Positions 54,707 through 62,670 of a stretch of 64,000 nt of DNA are shown here, one piece after another. This stretch comes from Novosphingobium sp. 28-62-57 (GTDB lineage: Bacteria; Pseudomonadota; Alphaproteobacteria; Sphingomonadales; Sphingomonadaceae): assembly GCA_002256985.1 (NCBI GenBank), contig NCGO01000001.1, forward strand, positions 372,001 to 436,000, in the 5' to 3' direction. Positions within the stretch are counted from its first letter, which is position 1, and every line of letters starts with the position of its first letter. The notes beneath the pieces are model-generated. The model did no database searches. It saw only the letters and a program-made list of their open reading frames with translations, and was not told the DNA's origin. Made by a program: the position numbers and the translations under genes.

Positions 54707-55834
54707 GTGGCAGGGGCAATAAAGATCGCCGTCCTTCGGGAACGCGCGACAGGGGAGAGCAGGGTTTCGGCATCGCCGGAAACTGTGAAGAAGTTCCTTT
54801 CACTGGGTGCTGTGGTGACTGTGGAAAGCGGGGCGGGTGTTACCGCTTCGATTTCGGATGATGAATATCGTGCCGCCGGGGCTGAAGTTACCGACAGCGC
54901 AGTGGCCGGGGCCGATATCATTCTGGGCGTGCAAGGGCCCGAGGTGGAACAGCTTTCCGGCGCCAATCCCGGCGCATGGATTGTGGCGAGCCTCGATCCG
55001 TTCACCAAGCGCGAACGGGTTGATGCCTATGCGGCTGCGGGTTTTGAAGCGCTGGCCATGGAATTCATGCCGCGCATCACGCGTGCGCAAAGCATGGACA
55101 TCCTGTCCTCGCAGTCCAACCTTGCCGGGTACAAGGCTGTCTTGGTTGCTGCCAGCCACTATGGCCGGGCGTTCCCGATGATGATGACCGCAGCGGGCAC
55201 CGTGTCTGCGGCCAAGTGCTTCGTCATGGGCGTGGGCGTTGCAGGGCTTCAGGCCATCGCCACGGCGCGCCGTCTGGGCGCGCAGGTTTCGGCCACGGAC
55301 GTTCGCTCGGCCACCAAGGAACAGATCCAGTCGCTCGGCGCGAAGCCGATCTTCGTGGAAAACGTTGCGGGCATCGAAGGCGAAGGCGCAGGCGGCTATG
55401 CGACCGAGATGTCTGAGGAATACCAGAAGGCGCAGGCCGAACTGGTATCGAGCCACATCGCCAAGCAGGATATCGTCATCACCACAGCACTGATCCCGGG
55501 CCGCGCCGCGCCCCGTCTGGTCAGCGATGCACAGATTGCCACGATGAAGCCGGGCTCGGTGATTTATGACCTCGCCGTCGCGCAAGGCGGTAATGTCGAA
55601 GGATCTGTGCCCGATCAGGTGATCGAACGGCACGGCGTCAAAATCGTCGGCTTTTCCAACACGCCTGCACAATTGCCTGCTGATGCTTCGGCCCTGTTCA
55701 GCCGCAACTTGTTCAATTTCCTCTCGGCCTTCTGGGACAAGGAACAGGGCAAACCTGTTCTGGACGAGGAAATCGGCAACGCCATCCGCCTGACGCAGGG
55801 CGGCAAGGTGGTCAACGAACGCCTGCTGGCCTGA
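54707..55834 (+). CDS. pntAA: NAD(P) transhydrogenase subunit alpha part 1
   Basis: The 375-residue NAD(H)-binding subunit (dI) of proton-translocating transhydrogenase. The catalytic RExxxGExRV segment appears as LRERATGESRV near 10-20, and the nucleotide loop GVGVAGLQAIATARRLGA lies near 173-190. The GTG start at 54707 has no strong ribosome binding site, suggesting coupling to the mini-protein before it. Followed by the separate membrane subunits pntAB and pntB, the three-gene layout of alphaproteobacteria. Confidence 0.94.
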   Translation: MAGAIKIAVLRERATGESRVSASPETVKKFLSLGAVVTVESGAGVTASISDDEYRAAGAEVTDSAVAGADIILGVQGPEVEQLSGANPGAWIVASLDPFTKRERVDAYAAAGFEALAMEFMPRITRAQSMDILSSQSNLAGYKAVLVAASHYGRAFPMMMTAAGTVSAAKCFVMGVGVAGLQAIATARRLGAQVSATDVRSATKEQIQSLGAKPIFVENVAGIEGEGAGGYATEMSEEYQKAQAELVSSHIAKQDIVITTALIPGRAAPRLVSDAQIATMKPGSVIYDLAVAQGGNVEGSVPDQVIERHGVKIVGFSNTPAQLPADASALFSRNLFNFLSAFWDKEQGKPVLDEEIGNAIRLTQGGKVVNERLLA

Positions 55835-55844
55835 GGGGGGACAC

Positions 55845-56129
55845 ATGGACTTCATATCGATCTTGAGCATTTTCGTGCTCGCCTGCTTTGTCGGGTATTA
55901 CGTTGTCTGGTCGGTCACCCCGGCACTGCACACGCCACTGATGGCGGTAACCAACGCCATTTCCTCGGTCATCGTGGTCGGCGCACTGGTCGCGTCTGCT
56001 GCTGCCGGTAGCCCGTCTGCCAAGTGGCTGGGCCTTGGCGCGGTGGTGCTGGCTTCGGTCAACATCTTCGGCGGGTTTGCCGTCACCGCGCGCATGCTGG
56101 CGATGTACAAGAAGAAGGAGAAGAAGTGA
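55845..56129 (+). CDS. pntAB: NAD(P) transhydrogenase subunit alpha part 2
   Basis: The 94-residue membrane part of the alpha subunit (dII), with three hydrophobic helices, starting MDFISILSIFVLACFVG and ending with a lysine-rich tail. GYYVVWSVTPALHTPLMAVTNAISSV is the conserved family stretch, given here in two parts: GYYVVWSVTPALHTPL, then MAVTNAISSV. It overlaps pntB by one base (TGATG), so translation is coupled. Confidence 0.94.
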   Translation: MDFISILSIFVLACFVGYYVVWSVTPALHTPLMAVTNAISSVIVVGALVASAAAGSPSAKWLGLGAVVLASVNIFGGFAVTARMLAMYKKKEKK

Positions 56130-57541
56130 TGGAACACGTCGCTCCCTCTCCCTGGGTCGCTCTGGCCTATCTCGTCTCGGGCGTTCTGTTCATTCTGGCG
56201 CTGCGCGGGCTGTCCAGCCCCGCCACCAGCCGCGCGGGCAACCGTTATGGCATGATCGGCATGACCATTGCGGTGGTCACCACGCTGCTCACGCACTCGA
56301 TCGCCAGCCTGCCGGAAATCCTCGTTGCGCTGGCCATCGGCGGCGGTATCGGGTTTGTGATCGCCAAGCGCATTGCGATGACCGACATGCCGCAGTTGGT
56401 TGCCGCCTTCCACTCATTGGTCGGCTTGGCCGCGGTGTTGGTTGGCCTTGCCGCCTATCTCAATCCCGATGCGTTCGGCATCATGCTTCCCGATGGCGAG
56501 ATCAACCCGGTCAGCCGTATCGAACTGGGTCTTGGTATCGCCATTGGTGCGATCACTTTCTCCGGTTCGATCATTGCGTTCCTCAAGCTTGCGGGCAAGA
56601 TGAGCGGCTCGCCCATCATGCTGCCGGGTCGCCATGCGCTGAATCTTGGCACGTTGCTGGCGATCATCGGGCTTGTGGCCTATTTCACGCAGGACCAGTC
56701 GGCCTGGGTGATCATCGCGATTACCGTGCTCAGCTTCATCATCGGGTTCCTGCTGATCATCCCGATCGGCGGCGCAGACATGCCGGTGGTCGTCTCGATG
56801 CTCAACTCGTACTCGGGCTGGGCAGCGGCAGCGATGGGCTTCACGCTGCAGAACACTGCAATGATCGTGACGGGCGCACTGGTCGGCTCCTCGGGCGCAA
56901 TCCTTTCGTACATCATGTGCAAGGCAATGAACCGCAGCTTCATCTCGGTGATTGCGGGCGGCTTTGGGGCTGATGCCGCAGCCTCCGATGGCACGGTGCG
57001 CGAACAGCGCCCGTGGAAGCGCGGCTCTGCTGAAGACGCGGCCTACATGATGAAGGAAGCCGAAACCGTCATCATCATACCGGGCTACGGCATGGCCGTG
57101 TCACAAGCCCAGCACGCGCTGCGCGAAATGGGCGATGTGCTGAAAAAGGCGGGCGTCAACGTCAAGTACGCGATCCACCCGGTCGCAGGCCGCATGCCCG
57201 GGCACATGAACGTACTGCTTGCCGAAGCCAACGTGCCTTACGATGAAGTGTTTGAGCTGGAAGACATCAACAGCGAGTTCGCGCAGGCTGACGTTGCCTT
57301 CATCATCGGCGCGAACGACGTGGTGAACCCGGCGGCGAAGACCGACAAGTCCTCGCCGATCTATGGCATGCCCGTGTTCGATGTGGACAAGGCCAAGACG
57401 ATCTTCTTCGTCAAACGCTCGATGGGCGGCGTGGGCTATGCCGGTGTCGACAACGACGTGTTCTACATGGACCAGACGATGATGCTTCTGGCCGATGCCA
57501 AGAAGATGGTCGAAGACATCGTCAAGAGTCTCGCCCACTGA
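56129..57541 (+). CDS. pntB: NAD(P) transhydrogenase subunit beta
   Basis: The 470-residue membrane and NADP(H)-binding subunit. About nine hydrophobic helices come first, then the dIII domain with IIIPGYGMAVSQAQHALRE, HPVAGRMPGHMNVLLAEA, IGANDVVNPAA and a KRSMGGVGYAGVDN segment. It uses the proton gradient to drive reduction of NADP by NADH. Its stop overlaps the next gene by one base. Confidence 0.96.
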   Translation: MEHVAPSPWVALAYLVSGVLFILALRGLSSPATSRAGNRYGMIGMTIAVVTTLLTHSIASLPEILVALAIGGGIGFVIAKRIAMTDMPQLVAAFHSLVGLAAVLVGLAAYLNPDAFGIMLPDGEINPVSRIELGLGIAIGAITFSGSIIAFLKLAGKMSGSPIMLPGRHALNLGTLLAIIGLVAYFTQDQSAWVIIAITVLSFIIGFLLIIPIGGADMPVVVSMLNSYSGWAAAAMGFTLQNTAMIVTGALVGSSGAILSYIMCKAMNRSFISVIAGGFGADAAASDGTVREQRPWKRGSAEDAAYMMKEAETVIIIPGYGMAVSQAQHALREMGDVLKKAGVNVKYAIHPVAGRMPGHMNVLLAEANVPYDEVFELEDINSEFAQADVAFIIGANDVVNPAAKTDKSSPIYGMPVFDVDKAKTIFFVKRSMGGVGYAGVDNDVFYMDQTMMLLADAKKMVEDIVKSLAH

Positions 57542-57864
57542 TGAAGCGTCTGGCCCCCGCCGTGCTGGCTTTCGCCATCGCAGCGGGGGCCTGCGCGCCT
57601 TCAAAACTGGCTTATGGAAAGGTCCGCTCGGCTCTGGTCGATGCGGGCCTTTCCGATGCCAACGCGGCCTGTATGGCTACCCACATGACGGACCGCCTGT
57701 CGCTCGGCCAACTTTCGCGGCTCAAGTCCCTGCAAGCGCCCAAGCGCAGCCTGTCGGACTATGTGCTGACCGTGCGCCGTCTTGGCGATGCGGAATTGCT
57801 CGGCGTCACCACCAGCGCCGCAGCGCTATGCGCCACCGGTTTCGCGCCCGAGAAGAAATCCTGA
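57541..57864 (+). CDS. Small lipoprotein/secreted protein after pntB
   Basis: A 107-residue product with signal peptide ending AAGAC (lipobox, C18). The mature part of about 90 residues is helical (ALVDAGLSDANAACMATHMT, then SLGQLSRLKSLQ) and has three cysteines. It starts at the pntB stop (TGATG), so it is translated in the pnt operon. I do not recognise the family; similar small proteins occur downstream of pntB in sphingomonads, from memory only. Confidence 0.75.
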   Translation: MKRLAPAVLAFAIAAGACAPSKLAYGKVRSALVDAGLSDANAACMATHMTDRLSLGQLSRLKSLQAPKRSLSDYVLTVRRLGDAELLGVTTSAAALCATGFAPEKKS

Positions 57865-57870
57865 ATCGAA

Positions 57871-57938
57871 CCGTTCGTGTCGAGCGTAGTCGAGACACCT
57901 TGGTGTTATAGTGTCTCGACTACGCTCGACACGAACGG
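57871..57938. repeat. CCGTTCGTGTCGAG inverted repeat, copy 3, with matched arm changes
   Basis: Arms 57871-57898 and 57911-57938 are exact complements. Compared with the copies at 36960 and 52061, both arms carry the same substitution (GCGAAG to GCGTAG and its complement), so base pairing is kept. It follows the pnt operon and could act as its terminator. Confidence 0.9.
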
Positions 57939-58032
57939 AGGTTGTTGGGGCATTCCAGCACTGGACCTACCGGACCACCTTCCGTAAAGCCCAACCCAAC
58001 AGGGGTGTTCTCAGCCCGCAGGAGATATCGCT

Positions 58033-58725
58033 TTGCGCAAGATCGGCCTTATCGGCGGCATGAGCTGGTTTTCCACTCGGACCTATTACGAGGACATCAA
58101 CCAGTTGGTGCAGGCGCGCACCTCGACGCTATCGAGCGCGCCGCTCCTGATCGAAAGCCTCGATTTCAATGGCCTCGCCCGCCTTGCCACGCCCGACCAG
58201 TGGGCGCGCGCGGCTGCGATCCTGTCGGAAAGCGCGCGCCGCCTTGAACAGGCGGGGGCCACGGCGCTGCTGATCGGTGCCAATTCGATGCACAAGGTCT
58301 ATGACGATGTGGCCGGTGCGGTTTCGATCCCGGTGATCCACATCGCCGATACGGTGGCTGCGAAGATGAAAGCCGATGGCATCGAAACCGCCGCCCTACT
58401 GGGCACACGCTATGTCGTGATGGAAAGCTTCTACCGCAAACGCCTTGTCGCCCACGGCATCAGCCTGCTGCCCCCGGTGGTTGAGGAAGTCGAAGCGACC
58501 GACGCGATCATCTATGACGAACTGATGCAGGGCAAAGCCACCCGCGCTGCCGAACGCACGTTCAAGACCATGCTGACCAACATGGAACAGCGCGGCGCAC
58601 AGGCCGCCGTGCTGGCCTGCACCGAGCTGGACATGGTGATCGATGTCGATGCCAATGTCCTGCCAATCTACGATTGCACCCGCATCCACGCACATGCGGC
58701 GGTGGACTGGATTCTTGGGGCATAA
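58033..58725 (+). CDS. Aspartate/glutamate racemase-like protein lacking the first cysteine
   Basis: A 230-residue member of the aspartate/glutamate racemase superfamily (YgeA/RacX type). The N-terminal GLIGGMSWFSTRTYYE is the family signature. The first catalytic position is A83 in IGANSMHKV where racemases have cysteine (or threonine in E. coli YgeA). The second, C196 in LACTELD, is intact. The loss suggests altered or one-directional chemistry, or a non-racemase function. The TTG start at 58033 follows GGAGA with an 8-base spacer. Confidence 0.85.
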   Translation: MRKIGLIGGMSWFSTRTYYEDINQLVQARTSTLSSAPLLIESLDFNGLARLATPDQWARAAAILSESARRLEQAGATALLIGANSMHKVYDDVAGAVSIPVIHIADTVAAKMKADGIETAALLGTRYVVMESFYRKRLVAHGISLLPPVVEEVEATDAIIYDELMQGKATRAAERTFKTMLTNMEQRGAQAAVLACTELDMVIDVDANVLPIYDCTRIHAHAAVDWILGA

Positions 58726-58751
58726 GGCAGGACTTTGTCGAACTTTCATCG

Positions 58752-58840
58752 TCACCCTGAACTTGTTTCAGGGTCCATTTCTCCTCCGGAGATGACTGTG
58801 GTTTGTCAGAAATGGATGCTGAAACAGGTTCAGCATGACG
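58752..58840. repeat. Inverted repeat, CCCTGAACTTGTTTCAGGG type
   Basis: CACCCTGAACTTGTTTCAGG at 58753-58772 and its imperfect complement near 58816-58838 (CTGAAACAGGTTCAGCATGA) bracket a spacer with further GAAATGGA/TCCATTTC pairing. It is distinct from the two families above, and the left arm alone is a small hairpin. It fills the racemase-dgt gap. Confidence 0.75.
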
Positions 58841-58862
58841 AGGGAATGTGGGGGAAGCTAGT

Positions 58863-60029
58863 GTGACACGCGCCCCCTACGCCAGCGACCCAGCCGCCAC
58901 GCGCGGGCGGGAATTCGGCACTGACGACAAGGCCTCGCGCGGGCCGCGCAGCGCATTTCAGCGCGACCGTGACCGCATCATCCATTCCATCGCGTTCCGC
59001 CGCCTGCGCCACAAGACGCAAGTGTTCATCGCGCCCGATGGCGATCACTATCGCGTCCGCCTGACGCACAGCCTCGAAGTTGCCCAGATTGGCCGTGTCA
59101 TTGCCCGCGCGCTGGGGCTGGATGAGGATCTCACAGAAGCCTTGTGCCTCGCCCACGATATCGGCCACCCGCCGTTCGGCCACGCCGGGGAAGACTCGCT
59201 TGAGGCGGCGATGGGCGATGCAGGCGGCTTCGATCACAATGCCAACACCCTGCGCGTGCTAATGCGCCTCGAAAGCCCATACTGCGGGCACGAGGGTCTG
59301 AACTTAACGTGGGAAACGCTGGAGGGCCTTGCCAAGCACAATGGCCCAATCCTCCAGCCCACCTGGGCGCTACAGGAGCTTGATTCCGCTTTCCCACTGG
59401 AACTCAACACCTTCGCCTCACTCGAAGCGCAAGTTGCCGCGATTTCCGACGACATCGCCTATGACAACCACGACATCGACGATGGCCTGCGCGCCGGGTT
59501 CCTGTGCCTCGATCAGTTGCTCGAACTGCCATCGGTGGCCGAGCAGTGGCGAGCCATCGAACGCCGTTTCCCCACAGCCCCGCAGGACCGCCTGCTGCGC
59601 GAACTGGTGCGCGGGCAGATTGGCCGCATGGTCAACGATGTGATTGCCACGGCACAAACCAACATCGCGCAATCCGGCGTCAGCAGCGCTGCCGATGTTC
59701 GCGCCGCCGCGCGCCCGCTTGTCACGTTTTCTGGCGCAATGGGTGAGGAGGAACGCGCGCTCAAGCAGTTCATGTATCAGCGGCTCTACCTGCATCAGGA
59801 GCAGCGCCAAACCGCTGATCGCGCGCGCGAGGTGATCGCGAAGCTCTTCGCCGCCTTTGCGCAAGACCCAACGCGGATGCCGGAAAGCTGGCGCGCCACC
59901 TTGCCAGAGCATGAGCCGGAACGAACCCGCCACATCGCCGATTTCATCGCCGGCATGACCGACCGCTATGCCATCGACAGCTATGCCAGACTGTTCGGCC
60001 AGACGCCTGAAGGGCTCAGCAATGTCTGA
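58863..60029 (+). CDS. Deoxyguanosinetriphosphate triphosphohydrolase-like protein
   Basis: A 388-residue HD-domain protein of the dNTPase (dgt) family. The N-terminus has RSAFQRDRDRIIHSIAFRRL, and the HD metal site is in RLTHSLEVAQIGR and LAHDIGHPPFGHAGE. It removes triphosphate from dNTPs and limits dNTP pools. GTG 58863 has GGGGGAAG upstream; an in-frame GTG 15 bases earlier is less likely. The 3' end overlaps the next gene by eight bases. Confidence 0.94.
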   Translation: MTRAPYASDPAATRGREFGTDDKASRGPRSAFQRDRDRIIHSIAFRRLRHKTQVFIAPDGDHYRVRLTHSLEVAQIGRVIARALGLDEDLTEALCLAHDIGHPPFGHAGEDSLEAAMGDAGGFDHNANTLRVLMRLESPYCGHEGLNLTWETLEGLAKHNGPILQPTWALQELDSAFPLELNTFASLEAQVAAISDDIAYDNHDIDDGLRAGFLCLDQLLELPSVAEQWRAIERRFPTAPQDRLLRELVRGQIGRMVNDVIATAQTNIAQSGVSSAADVRAAARPLVTFSGAMGEEERALKQFMYQRLYLHQEQRQTADRAREVIAKLFAAFAQDPTRMPESWRATLPEHEPERTRHIADFIAGMTDRYAIDSYARLFGQTPEGLSNV

Positions 60030-60699
60030 ACTTACCCGCAACGTCCTGATTGGCGCGACCGGCCTGATCGGGCGCGCTGTCATGGAGCAAGCCGTAAACC
60101 ACTCCGACATTCACCTCGTCGCCATCGCCCGGCGCGAAGTGCCCCTGCCCAAAGGCGCGCGGATGGAAATGCTGCTGTCCGATACGGGGCACTGGCCGGA
60201 TGCCATAGCCGCTGCGCGACCAGACACTGCGGTCATCACGCTCGGCACCACGATCAAGACCGTGGGCGGAGACAAGGCCGCTTTTCGCGCGGTTGACCAC
60301 GATCTAGTGCTGGAATGCGCCGCTGCGGCCAAGGCTGCGGGCGCACGCCAGCTGATCGTTGTCTCGTCGGTCGGTGCGGAATTGGGGGCGAAAAACTTCT
60401 ACCTCTCGGTAAAGGGCGAGGTCGAAGACAAGCTGGCCAAGCTGCACTTTGATCGGCTCGATGTGCTGCGCCCCGGCCTCCTGAGCGGCCATCGCGAAGG
60501 CCCCGCGCGTCCGGCCGAACGCATTGGCATGATCCTCAGCCCGCTCGCCGATCTGCTGATGCAGGGCCGTTTTCGGCAGTATCGCTCGGTCAAGGACACT
60601 GATCTTGCGCGCGTGATCCTCGCACTGGCAGGAGCGAAGCAACGTGGCCGCTTCATCCATCACCACGATGAATTCCGCCGGACTTTGCGCGCTGAATAG
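60022..60699 (+). CDS. NAD(P)-binding protein, atypical SDR/HTATIP2-like
   Basis: A 225-residue Rossmann-fold protein with the N-terminal GATGLIGR (11-18). The rest resembles atypical SDRs of the HTATIP2/Oxidored-like group (IVVSSVGAELGAKNFYLSVKGEVE, then LDVLRPGLLSGHR). Its substrate is unknown. It overlaps dgt by eight bases and is probably cotranscribed. Confidence 0.85.
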   Translation: MSELTRNVLIGATGLIGRAVMEQAVNHSDIHLVAIARREVPLPKGARMEMLLSDTGHWPDAIAAARPDTAVITLGTTIKTVGGDKAAFRAVDHDLVLECAAAAKAAGARQLIVVSSVGAELGAKNFYLSVKGEVEDKLAKLHFDRLDVLRPGLLSGHREGPARPAERIGMILSPLADLLMQGRFRQYRSVKDTDLARVILALAGAKQRGRFIHHHDEFRRTLRAE

Positions 60700-60711
60700 T
60701 CTCAGACCAAT

Positions 60712-60789
60712 CCCGCTCATGCTGAGCTTGTCGAAGCATCCGGCGCAACGCTGCGCCAAGCACGCTTCGACAGGCTCAGGGTGAGCGGA
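60712..60789. repeat. Inverted repeat, CTGAGCTTGTCGAAGC type
   Basis: The left arm 60712-60748 and right arm 60752-60789 are imperfect complements (CCGCTCATGCTGAGCTTGTC against its complement). The core ACGCTTCGACAGGCTCAGGG form is a common intergenic repeat of sphingomonads. It separates the dgt operon from the gcv riboswitch. Confidence 0.8.
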
Positions 60790-60887
60790 CTTTTGGTTTG
60801 TAAGGTTCAGCACAACCATCGTGGATAACGGCGGGAAGCCCGTGTTGACTTCACGCTGCACTGCAGCGATGAACAGGCGTCGCTGAT

Positions 60888-61108
60888 CGCGCGGGAGAGT
60901 TCTCTCGATTCGTTCAGAGTCGAGAGACGCCGAAGGAGCAACCGCCCCGGAATCTCTCAGGCAAAAGGACCGCGTGGGTCGACAGCGACACTCTGGAAAG
61001 AGTCATTTCCCGCAAAGGGAAGGGCCGCCGAAGGGGTAACCCCATGAAACCCGTCAGGAGAGGCGGGCGGGGGAAAGCTCTCAGGTTTCCGTGACAGAGG
61101 GGGCGCCG
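60888..61108 (+). ncRNA. Tandem glycine riboswitch
   Basis: Two aptamers lie in tandem before gcvT. The first has GGGAGAG, GCCGAAGGAGCAA, CTCTCAGGCAAAAGGACCG and the linker GACACTCTGGAAAGAG. The second has CGCCGAAGGGGTAACC and CTCTCAGGTTTCCGTGACAGAGGGG. Glycine binding turns on glycine cleavage genes. A TTGACT at 60845-60850 is a possible -35 element. Confidence 0.93.
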
Positions 61109-61140
61109 AATGGCGTCTGAACTGTACGGGAACGATATTT

Positions 61141-62295
61141 GTGAGCGACACATACGATATTTCTGAACTCGATCCCGATGTACCGACCGGTCCGTTGGCT
61201 CTGCCGCTCGACACCTGGCACCGCGCGCGGGGCGGTCGCATGGTCGATTTCGCCGGGTACTGGATGCCGGTGCAGTTTGAAGGGATCATCGCCGAACACC
61301 TCTGGACCCGCGAAAGTGCCGGGTTCTTCGATGTGTCGCACATGGGCCAGCTTTACGTTTCAGGCGAGGGCGCCGAGGCCGCGCTTGAAGCGGTCCTGCC
61401 CATCGATCTTTCCACCCTTCCCATCGGTGGCGTGCGCTATTCGCTGCTGCTGAATGATGAGGGAGGCATTCTCGATGACCTGATGGTCAGCCGCTGGGGG
61501 CAGGGGTTCTACCTCGTCGTCAATGGCGCAACCAAGTGGGACGATATCGCCACGCTGCGCGAGCGTCTGCCCGATGCCATCACGCTCAACCACCTTGAAG
61601 ACAGCGCGCTGTTCGCGTTGCAAGGGCCCAAGGCGTTCGAAGCGCTCGAACCGCTGGTAACCGGGGAATACCCATTGTCTGCGCTCACCTTCATGCGCGG
61701 CGGCCAATTCAAGATGGGCGGCGTGGACGCCTGGATCAGCCGCTCGGGCTATACCGGCGAGGACGGCTTTGAAATCTCCGTGCCCGCCGAAAACGCTGCA
61801 GAGCTTGCCGATCTGATCTGCGCCCAGCCGCTAGTAAAGCCCATCGGTCTTGGCGCGCGTGACAGTTTGCGGCTTGAAGCGGGCCTGCCGCTTTATGGCC
61901 ATGACATGACCGACACCGTCGATCCGGTCAGCGCTGATCTGCTGTTCGGCATCAACAAGCGCCGCCGCAGTGAAGGTGGCTTTCCCGGCGCTGATGTCAT
62001 CCTTCCGCTGATCGCTAGCGGCGCAGAAACCCGCCGCGTCGGCCTCGCCATCGAAGGCCGTATGGCTGCGCGTGAAGGGGCCAAGGTTCTCTCAGGCGAT
62101 GTCGAAGTCGGCACCATCACGTCGGGCGGCTTCTCGCCCAGCCTCGAACGCCCGATCGCCATGGCCTACGTGGCCGTCGCCCACGCCGCACCTGGCACCC
62201 AACTCACCATCGACGTGCGCGGCCGCAAACTGGCCGCCAGCGTCGTTCCCATGCCTTTCGTACCCCATCGCTATCACCGCAAAGGAGCCGCTTGA
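61141..62295 (+). CDS. gcvT: Aminomethyltransferase (glycine cleavage T protein)
   Basis: A 384-residue T protein that transfers the aminomethyl carbon from lipoyl-H protein to tetrahydrofolate, releasing ammonia. [10 protein letters not shown] near 65, [12 protein letters not shown] and [10 protein letters not shown] are the folate-binding landmarks. It begins with GTG at 61141, 33 bases after the riboswitch. It overlaps gcvH by one base (TGATG). Confidence 0.96.
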   Translation: MSDTYDISELDPDVPTGPLALPLDTWHRARGGRMVDFAGYWMPVQFEGIIAEHLWTRESAGFFDVSHMGQLYVSGEGAEAALEAVLPIDLSTLPIGGVRYSLLLNDEGGILDDLMVSRWGQGFYLVVNGATKWDDIATLRERLPDAITLNHLEDSALFALQGPKAFEALEPLVTGEYPLSALTFMRGGQFKMGGVDAWISRSGYTGEDGFEISVPAENAAELADLICAQPLVKPIGLGARDSLRLEAGLPLYGHDMTDTVDPVSADLLFGINKRRRSEGGFPGADVILPLIASGAETRRVGLAIEGRMAAREGAKVLSGDVEVGTITSGGFSPSLERPIAMAYVAVAHAAPGTQLTIDVRGRKLAASVVPMPFVPHRYHRKGAA

Positions 62296-62666
62296 TGACC
62301 CGCTATTTCACCAAGGACCACGAATGGATTGCGGTCGAAGGCAGCGAAGCCACCGTTGGCATCACCGACTATGCCCAAAGCCAGCTGGGTGACATCACCT
62401 TCGTCGAGGTGCCCGGCGAAGGCAGCGAAGTCTCGATGGGCGACAGCGCCTCGGTGGTCGACAGCGTCAAGGCCGCGTCCGATGTCTACGCCCCCGTTTC
62501 GGGCAAAGTCACGGTTTCCAACGCCGCGCTCGAAGATCAGCCCGAGCTCGTCAACACCGATCCCGAAGGCGATGGCTGGCTGTGGAAGATGACCCTGTCC
62601 GACCCTGCCGAACTCGATGGCCTGATGGACGAGGCCTCCTATCAGGCCTTCATCGCGGAGCTTTGA
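62295..62666 (+). CDS. gcvH: Glycine cleavage H protein
   Basis: A 123-residue lipoyl-carrier protein of the glycine cleavage complex. K59 in [10 protein letters not shown] is the expected lipoylation site. [13 protein letters not shown] is a family signature. ATG 62295 shares a base with the gcvT stop and follows AAGGAG; a TTG three bases earlier is less likely. Confidence 0.97.
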   Translation: MTRYFTKDHEWIAVEGSEATVGITDYAQSQLGDITFVEVPGEGSEVSMGDSASVVDSVKAASDVYAPVSGKVTVSNAALEDQPELVNTDPEGDGWLWKMTLSDPAELDGLMDEASYQAFIAEL

Positions 62667-62670
62667 TCCC

